From Chelonoidis abingdonii (Eukaryota; Chordata; Testudines; Testudinidae): a DNA stretch of 64,000 nt. The stretch spans positions 50,806,341 to 50,870,340 of the forward strand of contig NC_133769.1 in the NCBI RefSeq assembly GCF_003597395.2. Direction: 5' to 3'. The translations under genes were made by a program, and so were the position numbers. Below the pieces are notes generated by a model, which saw only the letters and a list, made by a program, of their open reading frames with translations, was not told the origin of the DNA and did no database searches. Positions 44,295 through 55,500 of this stretch are shown piece after piece (position 1 is the stretch's first letter; every line of letters begins with the position of its first letter).

Positions 44295-44515
44295 ACTAAG
44301 GAGCCAGTCCTGCCACACTTACTGATGCTGAGTAAAATTTTATTCCACAGGGAGTTCCAATGAAATCAATAGGAGTATTTGTGCATTAACGTGCTACTCA
44401 ATATGAACAAAGTTGGCAGAATCTAAGGATAGCTCTCCTATTAATTTCCATGGGACTACTCAGATCAGAAAGGATTACTCACATAAGTAAGTTGTTTCAG
44501 GATCACACCAAAGAT
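44295..44515. repeat. Foldback of the 'ggatcctgc...ttactca' type
   Basis: The left half has CCAGTCCTGCCACACTTACT and GAGTTCCAATGAAATCAATA; the right half has TCCATGGGACTACTCAGATC, GGATTACTCACATAAGTAAG and a TTCAGGATCACACC end. The arrangement (a 'cctgca' end, an 'acttactca' module, a 'tcaatggga' core, a 'tactcacatgagtaag' module, a 'caggatc' end) equals that at 45995-46110. Old and imperfect. Confidence 0.45.
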
Positions 44516-45410
44516 TTTTTTTTAAGTACAGTACTTAAACAGTTAGTGTCTTATGCTCTCCTGTTATGAATGTTAGTCCTTACACCTGCCAAAAGTTTTG
44601 CTTTGTAAGGTTGTAACTTCCTCCTCTCGATCAGCTGCAGCTGACCCTGAGCACTGTGATTCAGCCCCATAGACTATACACAGCAGCAGTCAATATGTGG
44701 CACTGTGGACAGAGAAAGAATGTGTACTGTAGCCAGTAGGGGTGAAGACAACTCACCTTTGTTAAATTAAAATTCCGTTTATACATAGGATGAGAGCAAA
44801 GCTAAGAGAAGATAGAAAAAAAAGGGTTATTTCATAATTATGCAGGTTTTGTCCCCATAATGGACAATTATGGACTAATCTTTCATATTAAACATGTTAA
44901 CATATATGATGAAAAGGTGTTTTAAATTGCATTAAGTAAACTCTGACAGGATTTGAACCTGTGGTTCTAGAGAGGGTTGATACTTAAAATTTGAAGTTAA
45001 TATTACTAAATACTGCAGAAGTTGGCTTGGATATTGGAAGCAGCAAATGTTTCATAGTACTATCATTTGAGAGAGCTGTCTTACATAGTAGCATCTGACA
45101 TGGCTCATGTCAGAGATAAGCCCAAATAGTTCCTACACTTATGATGCTTGAAGTCTCTGGGTAGCAGGGTTTAAAAAGACACAAGAGGGCTCTCACTAAG
45201 CAGGTCTCTACTCTATCTTATTAGAAGACAACTCTTATTATGTAAGCAACCTTTGTTGGTCATTTGAGTTATCATTTAAGACTGGTTTCACTGTGCATAA
45301 CACTTTTCTGGAAAACAGGTGAAAATGTTCACATTTCGAATCCTAATTTGAAGGGAGTGGAACTCCACACAGGTGGAACCCATTGTAGCACTAGGATCTA
45401 AATGGCCTTA
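44516..45410. other. Unannotated sequence; B-box-like motif at 44945-44960
   Basis: CAGGATTTGAACCTGTGG near 44946 is, reverse-complemented, a GGTTCAAATCC-type motif as in tRNA T arms and Pol III B boxes. No matching A box or cloverleaf is found, so it is not called a tRNA. Otherwise nothing recognised. Confidence 0.35.
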
Positions 45411-45411
45411 T

Positions 45412-45535
45412 CTTTCAGGGGTGCTCAGCACTAACAGCTCACATTTACTTAAATGGGAACTGTTGATATTCAGGCCACCTAGTTAAAGTGCTTAAATATG
45501 GATTTGGCTGCTTAAAGTTAGGAAGCAGAATAAAA
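45412..45535. repeat. Foldback of the 'gtgctcagcac' type, antisense copy
   Basis: TTTCAGGGGTGCTCAGCACT (45414 onward), AAATGGGAACTGTTGATATT, then CAGGCCACCTAGTTAAAGTG and ATGGATTTGGCTGCTTAAAG are the reverse-complement order of the element at 61385-61545. The two copies read in opposite orientation confirm a discrete dispersed repeat. Confidence 0.5.
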
Positions 45536-45994
45536 CATTGGCTTTAGTGTCATGAAAGCATCAGCATTCCAGAATGCTTTGTTAATATAGGTGTGTTCGT
45601 ATTGTGTGTTTTAGTTTGGGGGTGTGTGGAGAGAATGAAAAAAATATATTTTGTCTAACTTTGCAGAAAATATTTAACCACCTCTGTACATCCGTTAGTG
45701 CAGTGCATATTCCTAACAAAGGACGGGAATGCTGAATGGATACAGTTTATTTATAAATTAAATAAATATGTTTCCTCCATGCCCTTGAGATTTAGCTGAT
45801 TTATCAGTTAATAAAATAATCATACACCACAGACTTGTGCTTCCAATTTATTTTTAAAAGAAATAACATTGCATTTTGACATATATGAATACAAATGTAA
45901 CACAAGAGGAAACTTTGTTAGAAGCCACAGATATATATATCACCAGCTGTGCATAAATTACCTTACTTGCTTTTTCTTTGCTATTTATGGGATG

Positions 45995-46110
45995 GATCCT
46001 GCAAGCACTTACTCCTCCATGTACTCCTTACTTATTTAATTTAAATAAAACTCCGTGGGATTATTTTCTTGAGTGAGGACTACTCATATGAGTAAAAGAT
46101 TGCAGGATCA
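45995..46110. repeat. Foldback, GGATCCTGCAAG arms
   Basis: Left arm GGATCCTGCAAGCACTTACT (45995 onward) pairs with TGATCCTGCAATCTTTTACT, the reverse complement of the right arm ending at 46110. An inner ACTCATATGAGT palindrome lies in the right arm. The core is ACTCCGTGGGATTATT. Same family as 44295-44515. Confidence 0.6.
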
Positions 46111-46279
46111 GGCCCTACATATGGGCAACACTAAATATAATATTCAATAATATGTTTATGTAACTGAAATGTTCACAATATGCAGACTAATAGCAGAGGT
46201 TGAAATAAAAAGTGAATAAATCTATACAGATCAAGATGGGGCCTTGTATTTTTTTCTTAGTTAAAAACGCTAATGTAAG

Positions 46280-46650
46280 TTTCAGACCTTAGTCCACATA
46301 CAGCTTGTGTCAGCAAGGACTACTTATGTACATACAGTTAGCAGGGTCAGACCCTACCTCCTAGTATAAAAAGTATTTTTTTAATGTCTTGTGGGTGGCT
46401 ACAGAAATCACCTGACTGTGAGGATGGTAAGCTTTAACATACTCATAAAGAGTGGAAAGACAACATCAGTGTGCCATGTAGAGTGATTCAATGGCTTAAA
46501 GAATACAATTAAATGTGATCCCAAATTCTCTCATTAAAAGGGGGCCCCCTCTTGCAGACCTTACATGAATAGCTGACTTCAATGTATCTACCAGCATAAG
46601 TAAGGAGTACTCCCCTGAGCAGAGATTGCAGTTTCAGACCCTCACTTTTT
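46280..46650. repeat. Two degraded 'gtcagaccct' foldback fragments
   Basis: AAGGACTACTTATGTACATA with GCAGGGTCAGACCCTACC (46314-46362) and AAGTAAGGAGTACTCCCCTG with GCAGTTTCAGACCCTCAC (46598-46646) repeat the right half of the foldback at 45995 in variant form. The left halves are poor. Confidence 0.35.
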
Positions 46651-47214
46651 ATGTTTGACGGGAAGCTGGGCTTTTTAGAATTCCCATCCCCAACCTTCAC
46701 GTCTGCTGCTCTAATCATCTTTTTTGTACAGACCTTCTCCCTCCATCTTTAAATTCCCTCAGTTCCCTCCTGTGTATTAGCCCCAGCCCTGCTTTATTAT
46801 TTTTGTTGCTTGTTTCCCTCTCCCCCAGTCAATACACCAGACACTTCTCTCTTCTCTGCTAGTCTGTTCTGATCCCGAGGGACCCTCTATTCACTCCCCC
46901 ACACTGAGAAGCTTTTAATTTCTTTTTGGTATTTTAAAAACTCTGGGCTATATTCTCTCCTCTTGAGAGAAAATTAAAAAAACTCCTCCAGAAATTCCAC
47001 TAGTTTAAACTCACAGACTTCCAGCCAAATTCTCTTTTCAAAGGGATGGCGGTTGAAGGCCTTGTGAAGAAGGCAAGGGAGTGCTTCCACTGACGCCCAA
47101 AGAGCCACAGGCAATTCATAGAGATCCCAGGGCTCTGCCTTGTGTGCCAGCCCATGGAGTGGGCCAACTCCTCTTCTCCCCTGGCACCACAGCTTTCTGA
47201 AAATCAGTGCTACC

Positions 47215-47285
47215 ATTGATCCAGTGCGCCTTCTCCAAAGGTCTTTCCATTGACTTCAACGGGCTTTGGATCGAGCTCCAAAAAG
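47215..47285. repeat. Short foldback with TTCCATTGACTTCAACGGG core
   Basis: The core TCCATTGACTTCAACGGGCT (47246 onward) is the best match here to the palindromic family centre. The arms TTGATCCAGTGCG and CTTTGGATCGAGCTCC pair partly (ttgatcca versus tggatcga). Confidence 0.5.
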
Positions 47286-47568
47286 GGACATGTATGCAGC
47301 TGCAAAGAAGTTAACTTTGCTTGAAATGGCATTAATTTCCTCCTATGTATTTGTGGCGTTAGCTGCCAGTTCACATGGGAGCATTATACATAATGTAGCA
47401 GCTCCCCAAAGCATGCCTTAATACTCCAGTTCTGCCCAAACCATCCAAATCCACCATGTGCAGAGGTGCTTCTGTGAGATTGGTGAAAGAAGCATTGAGT
47501 AGTGGTGGACTTGAGACCTTTTGCAACTTGGGGGCTGGTATGCCCTTTCTTACTTTATTTTACTACTA

Positions 47569-47821
47569 GGGCCAGGTCTACACTACAGACTTGTATTGGT
47601 AAAACTATGTTGCTCAGGGGCATGAGCCCCCCCCCCCCCCGAGTGATATAGTTATACCTACCTAACTCGAGATGCTCTCCCATCGACAAAGCTACCACCT
47701 CACAAAGAGGTGGATTAGCCAGATTGATGGGAGGGTTCCCATCAATGTAGTAGAGTCTTCACTAAACTGCTACCATGACACAGCTGCACCATAACTGTAG
47801 TGTTATACATGAAGACAAGCC
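47569..47821. mobile_element. Harbinger-like MITE, about 253 bp
   Basis: The left end GGGCCAGGTCTACACTACAG and the reverse-complemented right end GGCTTGTCTTCATGTATAAC form inverted repeats. CTA is found on both sides (47566-47568 and 47822-47824), fitting a 3-bp TWA-like duplication. Inside, GCTACCACCTCACAAAGAGG and GTGGATTAGCC mark the same module order as in 52249-52508. A run of 14 C interrupts the stem at 47627-47640. Confidence 0.65.
47627..47640 (+). repeat. Poly-C run of 14
   Basis: An uninterrupted run of 14 C lies within the MITE where relatives have a mixed ACACCCCTGAG-type sequence. It may reflect replication slippage or a length error in the assembly. Confidence 0.9.
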
Positions 47822-47829
47822 CTAAGTGC

Positions 47830-49770
47830 CTCACTAGGGCATGTTGCCTCAAGTGTCCAACTCGGGGCTGCTTCTGCTGTCACTATACCACTGTACATCC
47901 AGAGTTAATTTCACTACAGTGCTCACTGAGATGACCCTGGATATACAGGGATATAACCAAGAATTAGGTTTATAAATGCACATGGGAACCACAGGAAGAA
48001 GGCTAGAGAAGCCCCACACTGTGGTAAATACAGATGGAAGATGATAAATACATAGGGGAGAAAGAAGAACAAATATATGAAAAAGGGAGACAATTATTGA
48101 AGTAGGAGAGGAGAAGGACCAAAAAAAGTAGGAAATCAGAAAACCTGCCAAACAGAATACAACTCTTTTATATCACTGCGTAAAACATGTACACTAAATA
48201 GTTCTATTGTGTTTGGGGTGTTTTCACGTAAATCTTTTTTTTTTTTTAATCTATCTCGGATGATCTTCCATGGTAAAAGAATATGTTGTGGCTTTCTTTT
48301 CTTTTCTTTTCTTTTTTTTTTTCATTTTTTTTTTTCAAATGCCTGTTTTATAATCACAATAAGACACTCTGGACCAAGCCATAGCACTGATTAATCCTCA
48401 CCTCAGATGTGCTGGAAGCATGAGGTGAAATGCACCCAAGGTGTGCATTAATCAGCCCTTCCATACAGTCTGTCCTGTCTTACTGGTTAATTAAATCCCA
48501 AACCCAACAGTTTTGGGAAGAAGGGTAGGAATGAACATGTTTTTTAAGAAGGGGGGATTTTAAATGATCTGACGGCAGTGCAGAAAAAAACAAGATATAT
48601 TTAGAACAATATTTTAATTTGTGCTACTTTACTAGATTAGATGAAAAGAATGTAATGTTTTAAAAAAGGGAAATGTGATTAAGAAGCTTAAGTGCACAGT
48701 ATATTACATGAAAATTCTGATAATAAAGCAAGGTAATATCTACTCAAAATTATAATTTCTGTACTTTTGAAATCATCTCAGCAAGAATTATCTACCCATA
48801 TCAAATTGTAGCACTTGTCAAAATCAACTGTAAAGCATCTCAAGTGCTCTTCTGAATCAACAAAACAGATGTATAGCGATGTGAGGTTGCACTGAGATGG
48901 AAATAAAAGTGAACTAGATGCCAGTCATTGCCCTTAATCTCTTGAACCCAACACTTAACACAGTGGATATCACAGGTCTTTGGGACACTATTTATAAGGG
49001 AAAAAAATCAGGTCTTGAATCTTAATAATATATGCAAAAGCACTCTGTGAAATTATTTTCATTTAGTTTCACTAGACTTTGATATGCTGCAAAGTTCACC
49101 TCAACAAAATGTCCATAATCACTAGGTGGAAGTTTGAAACTGCACCCTGCATATCAGGTTTAGACAGACAGGAAAATGGAGATTTAGGCAATTATGTCAC
49201 ATGATATAAAAGGGTGTTTTACATTTTTTAATAAAAATTAAAAGTGTGTAATGGTTCAAGAGTTTCCCTTTTCATTTCAAGAATATTAAATGATATTTAT
49301 AGGGTAACACCTGGAGCACAGTGAATACAATGTTTGTAACTTAAAATTAAATCAGCAATTGCAGCAATGGTGACTTTTATTAAGAAAGTTAATAGACACA
49401 AAATGTTGCTCACTCTACTACTATGTCTACAATTAACCATGAGGAAATGCACTGTCCCCCAACCCTGTAGGTTGGGATATGCATGTGGAAGGTCAATCCC
49501 TCTACAAGTTTTCCAGAACCCTCTGCCCCTGGAAACATGGTTAACTCAGTGGACATTTTTCTACCGGCGTATTGTACTAGAGTATCTAAGAGATATAAGA
49601 CATGGTGTGGGATTTCCACTGATTTTTTTCCTCTTTTAGTGCCAGTGGTTTCAGAAGAGAGAATTGTTTGTAGAATAGCTGATCCTTGCCTCCACATCCC
49701 CCTTTTTAACCAATCACACCCTTTTACCCCCTAAGTCCTTGGAGCACCAATGGACGCTGTCCAGACAGAG
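47830..49770. other. Unannotated sequence; pyrimidine tract at 48292-48336
   Basis: A T-rich tract with four to five TTTTC units lies at 48292-48336, which could be the antisense of a poly-A-like tail. Overlapping frames of 83-95 codons at 49367-49734 occur on both strands and show no family signature. No gene called. Confidence 0.4.
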
Positions 49771-49778
49771 CATGGAGG

Positions 49779-50594
49779 CAGGGCCAGATTAACGCTCCTG
49801 TGGGCCCGGGGTTATCAGATTTTGTGGGGTCTCTGGGGAGTTGGAATGTGGGAGTGAGCTCAGGGCTGGGGCAGGAGATTGAGGTGCGGAAGTGGGTGCA
49901 GTTCCAGCTGGAGGAGGGTGGAGACAGGGATGGGGCAGGAGGTTGGGGTGTGGCAGGAGGTTCAAGGTGTGGGCTTGGATGGGGGGTTGGGTGTGGGAGG
50001 GGGCTCAGGGCTGTGATATGGGTTGGGGTGCAGATGGAGGTGCGGGGTCTGGGAGGGAAGTTTGGGTACAGGATGGGGCTTCAGGCTGGGGTGGGACTGG
50101 GGTTCAGGAGGTGCTTACCTCGCGGCTGTTCCTGGTCAGCAGCAGCTCAGTGGAGCTAAGGCAGGATTGCTGCCTGCCCTGGCTCCACACTGCTCTGCTC
50201 CCCGAGGTGGCCGGCATGTCCAGCCCCTAGGCGGAGGGACCAGCCACTCTGTGCAGTGCATGCTGCCCACCCGCAAGGTGCTGCCCCCACAGCTCTCATT
50301 GCTGCAGTTCCAGCCAAGGGAGCTGCGTGCTGGTGCTGGTGGCAGGGCACATTTGCAGAGATTCCTGAACGCCCCTCGCCTAGGGCCCAGGGACATGCCG
50401 GAAAGCGCGTTTGTGGCTTCAGACCCATGGAAGGAGTGGGGCACAAGTCTCAGACTGGAGTCCAGCCTGCAGCATGAAGACTTGCTATAGTCCGATGAAA
50501 GAAGCAGTGTGGGCTGCATCCGGCCGTGGACGGTGGGGACCCCCTTAGCCTCGAGGCCCTGGGCTGCAGCCCCTATGCATTTAATACGGCCATG
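49779..50594. mobile_element. GC-rich hAT-like inverted-repeat element, about 816 bp
   Basis: Left end CAGGGCCAGATTAACGCTCC pairs with CATGGCCGTATTAAATGCAT, the reverse complement of the right end (to 50594); both continue into GGGCCC/GGGCTGCAGCCC blocks. The interior repeats G-rich units such as GGTTGGGGTGTGGCAGGAGG, like those in 33997-34890. The flanks CATGGAGG and CCAGGGGG agree at only five of eight positions, so the target duplication is doubtful. The frames of 119, 155 and 171 codons are artefacts of the G-rich repeats. Confidence 0.6.
49840..50115 (+). repeat. G-rich degenerate minisatellite in the hAT-like element
   Basis: Imperfect units with GGGGGTTGGGTGTGGGAGGG and GGGGTGCAGATGGAGGTGCG phrases. 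Purines concentrate on the + strand. Close in style to 34150-34610, although the element termini differ. Confidence 0.55.
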
Positions 50595-50599
50595 CCAGG

Positions 50600-52240
50600 G
50601 GGGGTGGGAGGTGGAAGGAGTGACAATCATATATGCATATGAGTTCTTCATATGCAGCAGGAAATGCTGGATACTGTGCTAGAAGGTGGAAAGCTTAAAG
50701 ACTGGCCATTCTTTTGTCACACGCGGTGGGGCCAACATGATTAAAGCAATAAATGATGGACAGCCTTTATTCTTCTCAGCACTAAGTGAACCTATCCAGA
50801 AAAGCCTGACAATGAAAGTCCTGTTGCTGAGGCACACAGCAGCTGTGCACAATTGCCCCAGAAAGTGATGGCAACCAGATACAAACAGTTCTGGCGAATG
50901 TAGAGGTAATCTGTATGCATACACTTGCTGGAAATCCATGTTATTCATCTTGACCTCTCATTGGCCTTTGAAGACAACAAGTAGGGTATTTGACACCTTT
51001 GAATACAGCACTGTGAACATAGTCACTGTGCTACATTCTTCCTGCAGTGCTCCAGTACTCCAATGTAATTGCTCATGTAGGAGCAGCAGCGAGGGCTGAC
51101 CACCCGTAATTCAGCTCTGTCTACTGCACAACTACATGTCACAGGAAGTTTTAACTAAATGGATAATTCAAAGGAGAATCAGGGGACAGAGAATTAGGTC
51201 TCGGGTTATTTTTCTGACGCTGCCAATGGTTCACATTATGGTAACTTCTGTGCTTCTGTTTTACTTATTTGAGGAGAACAAAAGGGTTGGGGGATCTTTC
51301 CAAATTTACAGTGCATGCCTGAGGCAGAGGTGGATAATGCTGGTTCCAGAGCTCAATGAGCCATCACAACCTAAGAGCAAACAAGGAGAGACAAGCTAGT
51401 CTGGAAATACTAGCAACACATAGCAGGAAATCACATAGACGTGCTAAATTCAACTTAAGCTGCAGCCCAAGCAGCCAGCACTTTAACAGCTGAAATGAAC
51501 CGGTTGTAAGCAAAGGGAAGTGGCCCTGACTTTTTGCTCCAGTGACTAACTGTAGTGTAGAGATTGAGAAACGCCCTATGTATCGGGTTGCGTTGTGAGA
51601 TCTGTCTGTGTTCTTGCCTATCCCATACTAATGCTCCTCTCTCTCCTCCACCTCCTCCTTCATGAATAGCTGTGCAACAGCCAGCAGCTTAGACTGAGAG
51701 AGTCTGGTTCTTTCTTATGCCAAACTGCAAGCTTTTTAAAGAAACTCATATGTATGTTTATGGCTGGCACAAGAACACTGGTTTTTTTCTCCTAGTCTCA
51801 GGAAGTGCTAAAGATAAAAGTCCAAAAGTGCTTCAAGCCAGTACTGAAAATGAGAGAAGAAATACCTCTCAAACAGCCGTCACATACTTCACAAGGCAAA
51901 GCCCCACAGTCCTGCAAGTGATTCATAGCATAGACTCTAGCACTGCATTGAGCCCCACTGCCTTCATTGAGTCTCTGTGTGGGCCCACAGACCTGTCTGC
52001 ATGACCCGTTGCAGGATCTACGCCTAAAACCTAAAAAGAGATCATGACCTTCTCTTATGATGCTGTGCAGAAGGAGTAAAGGATGCTTCCTCAATGCCTT
52101 GTGCAAGCGCCTGTCATTACGATCACAGTACAGAGGAGCTGGGAGAAAGCATCTAGTGCAAGGCCATTCCTCCCCTACCACACAAGTGTACACTATTGGC
52201 AGATTACTTTGCCCTAGAGCAAGGGGAAGCCACAGACAGA
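50600..52240. other. Unannotated sequence
   Basis: Several frames of 60-95 codons, none with features. No repeat family recognised. Slightly higher G+C around 51900-52240. Confidence 0.4.
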
Positions 52241-52248
52241 ATCACTTA

Positions 52249-52508
52249 GGCCTTGGCTACACTGGCCCTTTACGCGCTGCAACTTTCTCGCTCAGGGGTG
52301 TGAAAAAACACCTCCCTGAGCGCAGCAAGTTACAGTGCTGTAAAGCGCCAGTGTAAACAGTGCCACAGCGCTGGGAGCTAATCCCCTCAGGGAGGTGGAG
52401 TACCTGCAACGCTGGGAAAGCTCTCTCCCAGCACGGGCACCGCGATCACACTTACACTTCAGAGCACTGCTACGGAAGCGCTTTGGAGTTTCGAGTGTAG
52501 CCAAGTCC
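52249..52508. mobile_element. Harbinger-like MITE, 260 bp, intact ends
   Basis: Terminal inverted repeats GGCCTTGGCTACACT (52249-52263) and, reverse-complemented, GGACTTGGCTACACT (52494-52508), 14 of 15 matching, flanked by an exact TTA duplication (52246-52248 and 52509-52511). TTA/TAA target sites are characteristic of PIF/Harbinger elements. The interior has internal foldbacks: CTCAGGGGTGTGAAAAAACA with CACCTCCCTGAG, and AGCGCTGGGAG with CTCCCAGCAC. It is GC-richer than its surroundings and has no transposase. Confidence 0.8.
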
Positions 52509-52511
52509 TTA

Positions 52512-55500
52512 GTCACAATTCCCTTTCAGATCTGCTCTTGGAGCAGTGTGTCAGTGTGCCACCACTTACTCCAGAAAGATCAATGTGTCAAAACTAGCTC
52601 TAAATTTGGCCACTAATGTGTTGGAATACTGTCATAAAGACTTCCGTACAGAATATTACTTTCTCTGCTTCCCAATGCTTTGGCCAAATACCCAGCAAAC
52701 CTTTGATTCAGATTGCTATTCAGAACTACTTTCTTTATGCTATATGTGACAACTCTGCTAAATTTGTTATTCTGTTTGCCCAGTCCTACCTTCCTTATCA
52801 AGCGAAAACCTAACAGAAAACATTTCAGCTTTCCAGATCATTGCCTTAAAGGGAAAACAAAACCACAGTGATGGTGGAAAGCAAGTCTTCATTACAGCTG
52901 TACTCCCTATTTTCGATTGCCATTTTTGTGAGTTTGCTTTGGTTTGGATGTTCTCTGCAATGTTATGCAAAATTACATTATCTGTTGCACACGATACTTA
53001 CATTGTTGTTCCCAAAGGTTTACTTATAATGTTCACAGCTCCATTTATTTATTCCCCCCACCCCCATTGTCATTTCTGTACAGATTTAATACACGGAAAC
53101 ATGGCTTCCACTGGGAGCTACAGGTAGTGCAGTTCAAAAGTTCTCTATAATTGGTGTCTGCCATGCCAACTCAAAGTACGTTATGTAAATCACAGCAAGG
53201 ACCCGCAACCCCTAAAGGCATGAATATTTTTTTCATTCAGCACAGTGAATAACTACAGGATCTTAGTAATAGTCTCCTCCACATAAGGGATCTCCTTAAC
53301 AGGCAAAGTCAAGGTCTAGAAACTGGCCATGTAAGTTCTGCATATTAAATCCGACTGTTAACGACACTTATGGTAGATAACAGTACAGTAGGGCAAGTCA
53401 TCATACATAATACTAATTTCCAGGATGCTTTTCTCTTCATATCCCTGGTAGACTCTCATGCTACTGTTTACTTTCACCGTAGCGATTCTAGCAAACTGAG
53501 ACCTTTACATACCATTTTCCTTGCTTTTTCCTATAACAACTATTCAATTTCAAATGAAATGATTGGCTGTCTGGGTTTGATTCTTATCTTCTTTGCTGAG
53601 GTGCAACTCCACTGATTTCCATGGCGTTAACGATATTTACTTTAATGTGTCTTAGGCTAGAATCATGCCCTTCTATCAACCAAACATCAAAGTACTGTTA
53701 AGCCCATTTTATTTAAAATGGTACTGCAAAGTACCACAATTTCCAAAAACTAAATTCAATGAAAAATCAATCTACATATTCTTATGCCTTTTTATTCCTC
53801 CCACAAATCTAATATTTATGGGTCACATACGTCAGTACATAGTCTCTGTATCAGGTAACTTAATGGATCCTTAAACATACCAATAATCTATTCCTAATAT
53901 GATCCTTATCATCTGATGTTTACACAATAAACCAGTTGAACAAGCTTTGCACTTATTAGGAAAAACCTCCTGATGTTCTCTGATAAAGCAGAGAAAAGAA
54001 AAAAGAGGGATATTTTAAAAAGCTAATTGAATCTGATTCTTCTACTATATCTACCATCAGGTATTCTGAAAAAGAAAAATCTTCTTTGGGCTTGACTTTG
54101 TCTGCAGTCCCTCTGGAATAAATCTTAATCTAATATAATAACTTTTTAAATTCTACCTCCACCCTTTATTTTGTCATTTATTTACTCAGGAAAGCTAAGC
54201 TCAGGTGCAGCATCTGGTTTTCACTAAGAACCTGCTTTTCTGCTAGTTTTTTTTATTATTAAGAATGTCAAGCAAATATACAGTACATATATGCACTTTC
54301 TAGGATGTACATAAGGTCCCTTAGGAAAGTCCGTGATTCATAAAAATATGGCATTCCACTAGGTCACGGGCCTTGATCCTGCATTCCAATGTGGCTGCTT
54401 TGCATTGCACTGTAACAGCTCCTCTGCCACCCTCCCTACCAGGCCCCAGCAGAGAGAGATGTCCATGGAAAAGAGAGCCTGACAGGAGTGATACTACCCT
54501 GAGGTGATCCCCAGCTGCTTGCATAGTCCCCTCTGGCCATGGTCATGAGTTAGAACTGGGCATAAGAAGTAGAAGCAGCATTTAGTCCCTAGCAAGGTCC
54601 CATGGTGAGGAGCATAAAGAAGACTTAAAGCCATCTTTGACAGCTGCTACCTTCTGGTCCATCTAGCCCACTATCTCCACAATTCCAAAGAATATACATT
54701 CTGAGTAATTGGCTTACTATGTTGTTTTCCATCAGTTAGAAAATGTTTCTATTTGGTTCTGCTTTTCACTCAGTTTACCAGACTGGTTGAGTGAAGCATA
54801 GGAGAGCCAGTATGATTTAAATAAATTACAGAATTACTTAGTGGTTTAGCCTGAATTAAATCTGAATAGTTCTCTAGTCCATCATCCAGAATGTATGCAC
54901 GGGCCACATTTGGCCCCCTGTTATAGCATGTGATACCCCAATGAAGTAAAGTACAGACAGAAATTGGCATGACCAACTTTTTATCAGTGGGCTGTATTCT
55001 TTTGGAATAAGAAACTAGTGCTTTTGGCATATCTACGTAACTAAGCCATGAGTGCCCCTCAACTCCTCACTTATGTGCCACAAACTCCTTCATTTATACC
55101 ATGCGCTCTAAGGAATTAGTTTAGATTACTAATTCTACATTTTTTAAAAACATCCCGTTAGTCTAAAATTGTATGAAGAAATGAGATTTCACTTGAAAAT
55201 CTTTGGGACCCAGTAGGAGAGGCCAGTGAAACACATTCAATCCACCATGGAGGCTACCAGCTTCAGATCTTTTTACTTTTTAGATATTAAAGAGACTACA
55301 ATTCATTTATTTACTATTGATTAGACTTGTTTAAGGGGATTATAGTTTCTTAGAGACTGCTTTCAAAAATGCATGCAAACTACGATTATTTTTCTTCGGG
55401 TGGCCAAAATCAATTTGTTCTAGCACAATTCCAACTCTCTCTTGAGGCCCCTGAACTAAGAATGTGCTGTGTCTGGAATATTCACTCCCTACTGTTACTT

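Noticed and set aside
44936..44965. tRNA-like T-arm (GGTTCAAATCC on the minus strand)
   Set aside because: No anticodon arm, D arm or acceptor stem could be paired around it; at most a Pol III B-box-like word from an old SINE.
49800..50651. Frames of 119, 155 and 171 codons
   Set aside because: Located in the GC-rich element at 49779-50594; composition driven by G-rich units, and the minus frame runs past the element end without a domain.
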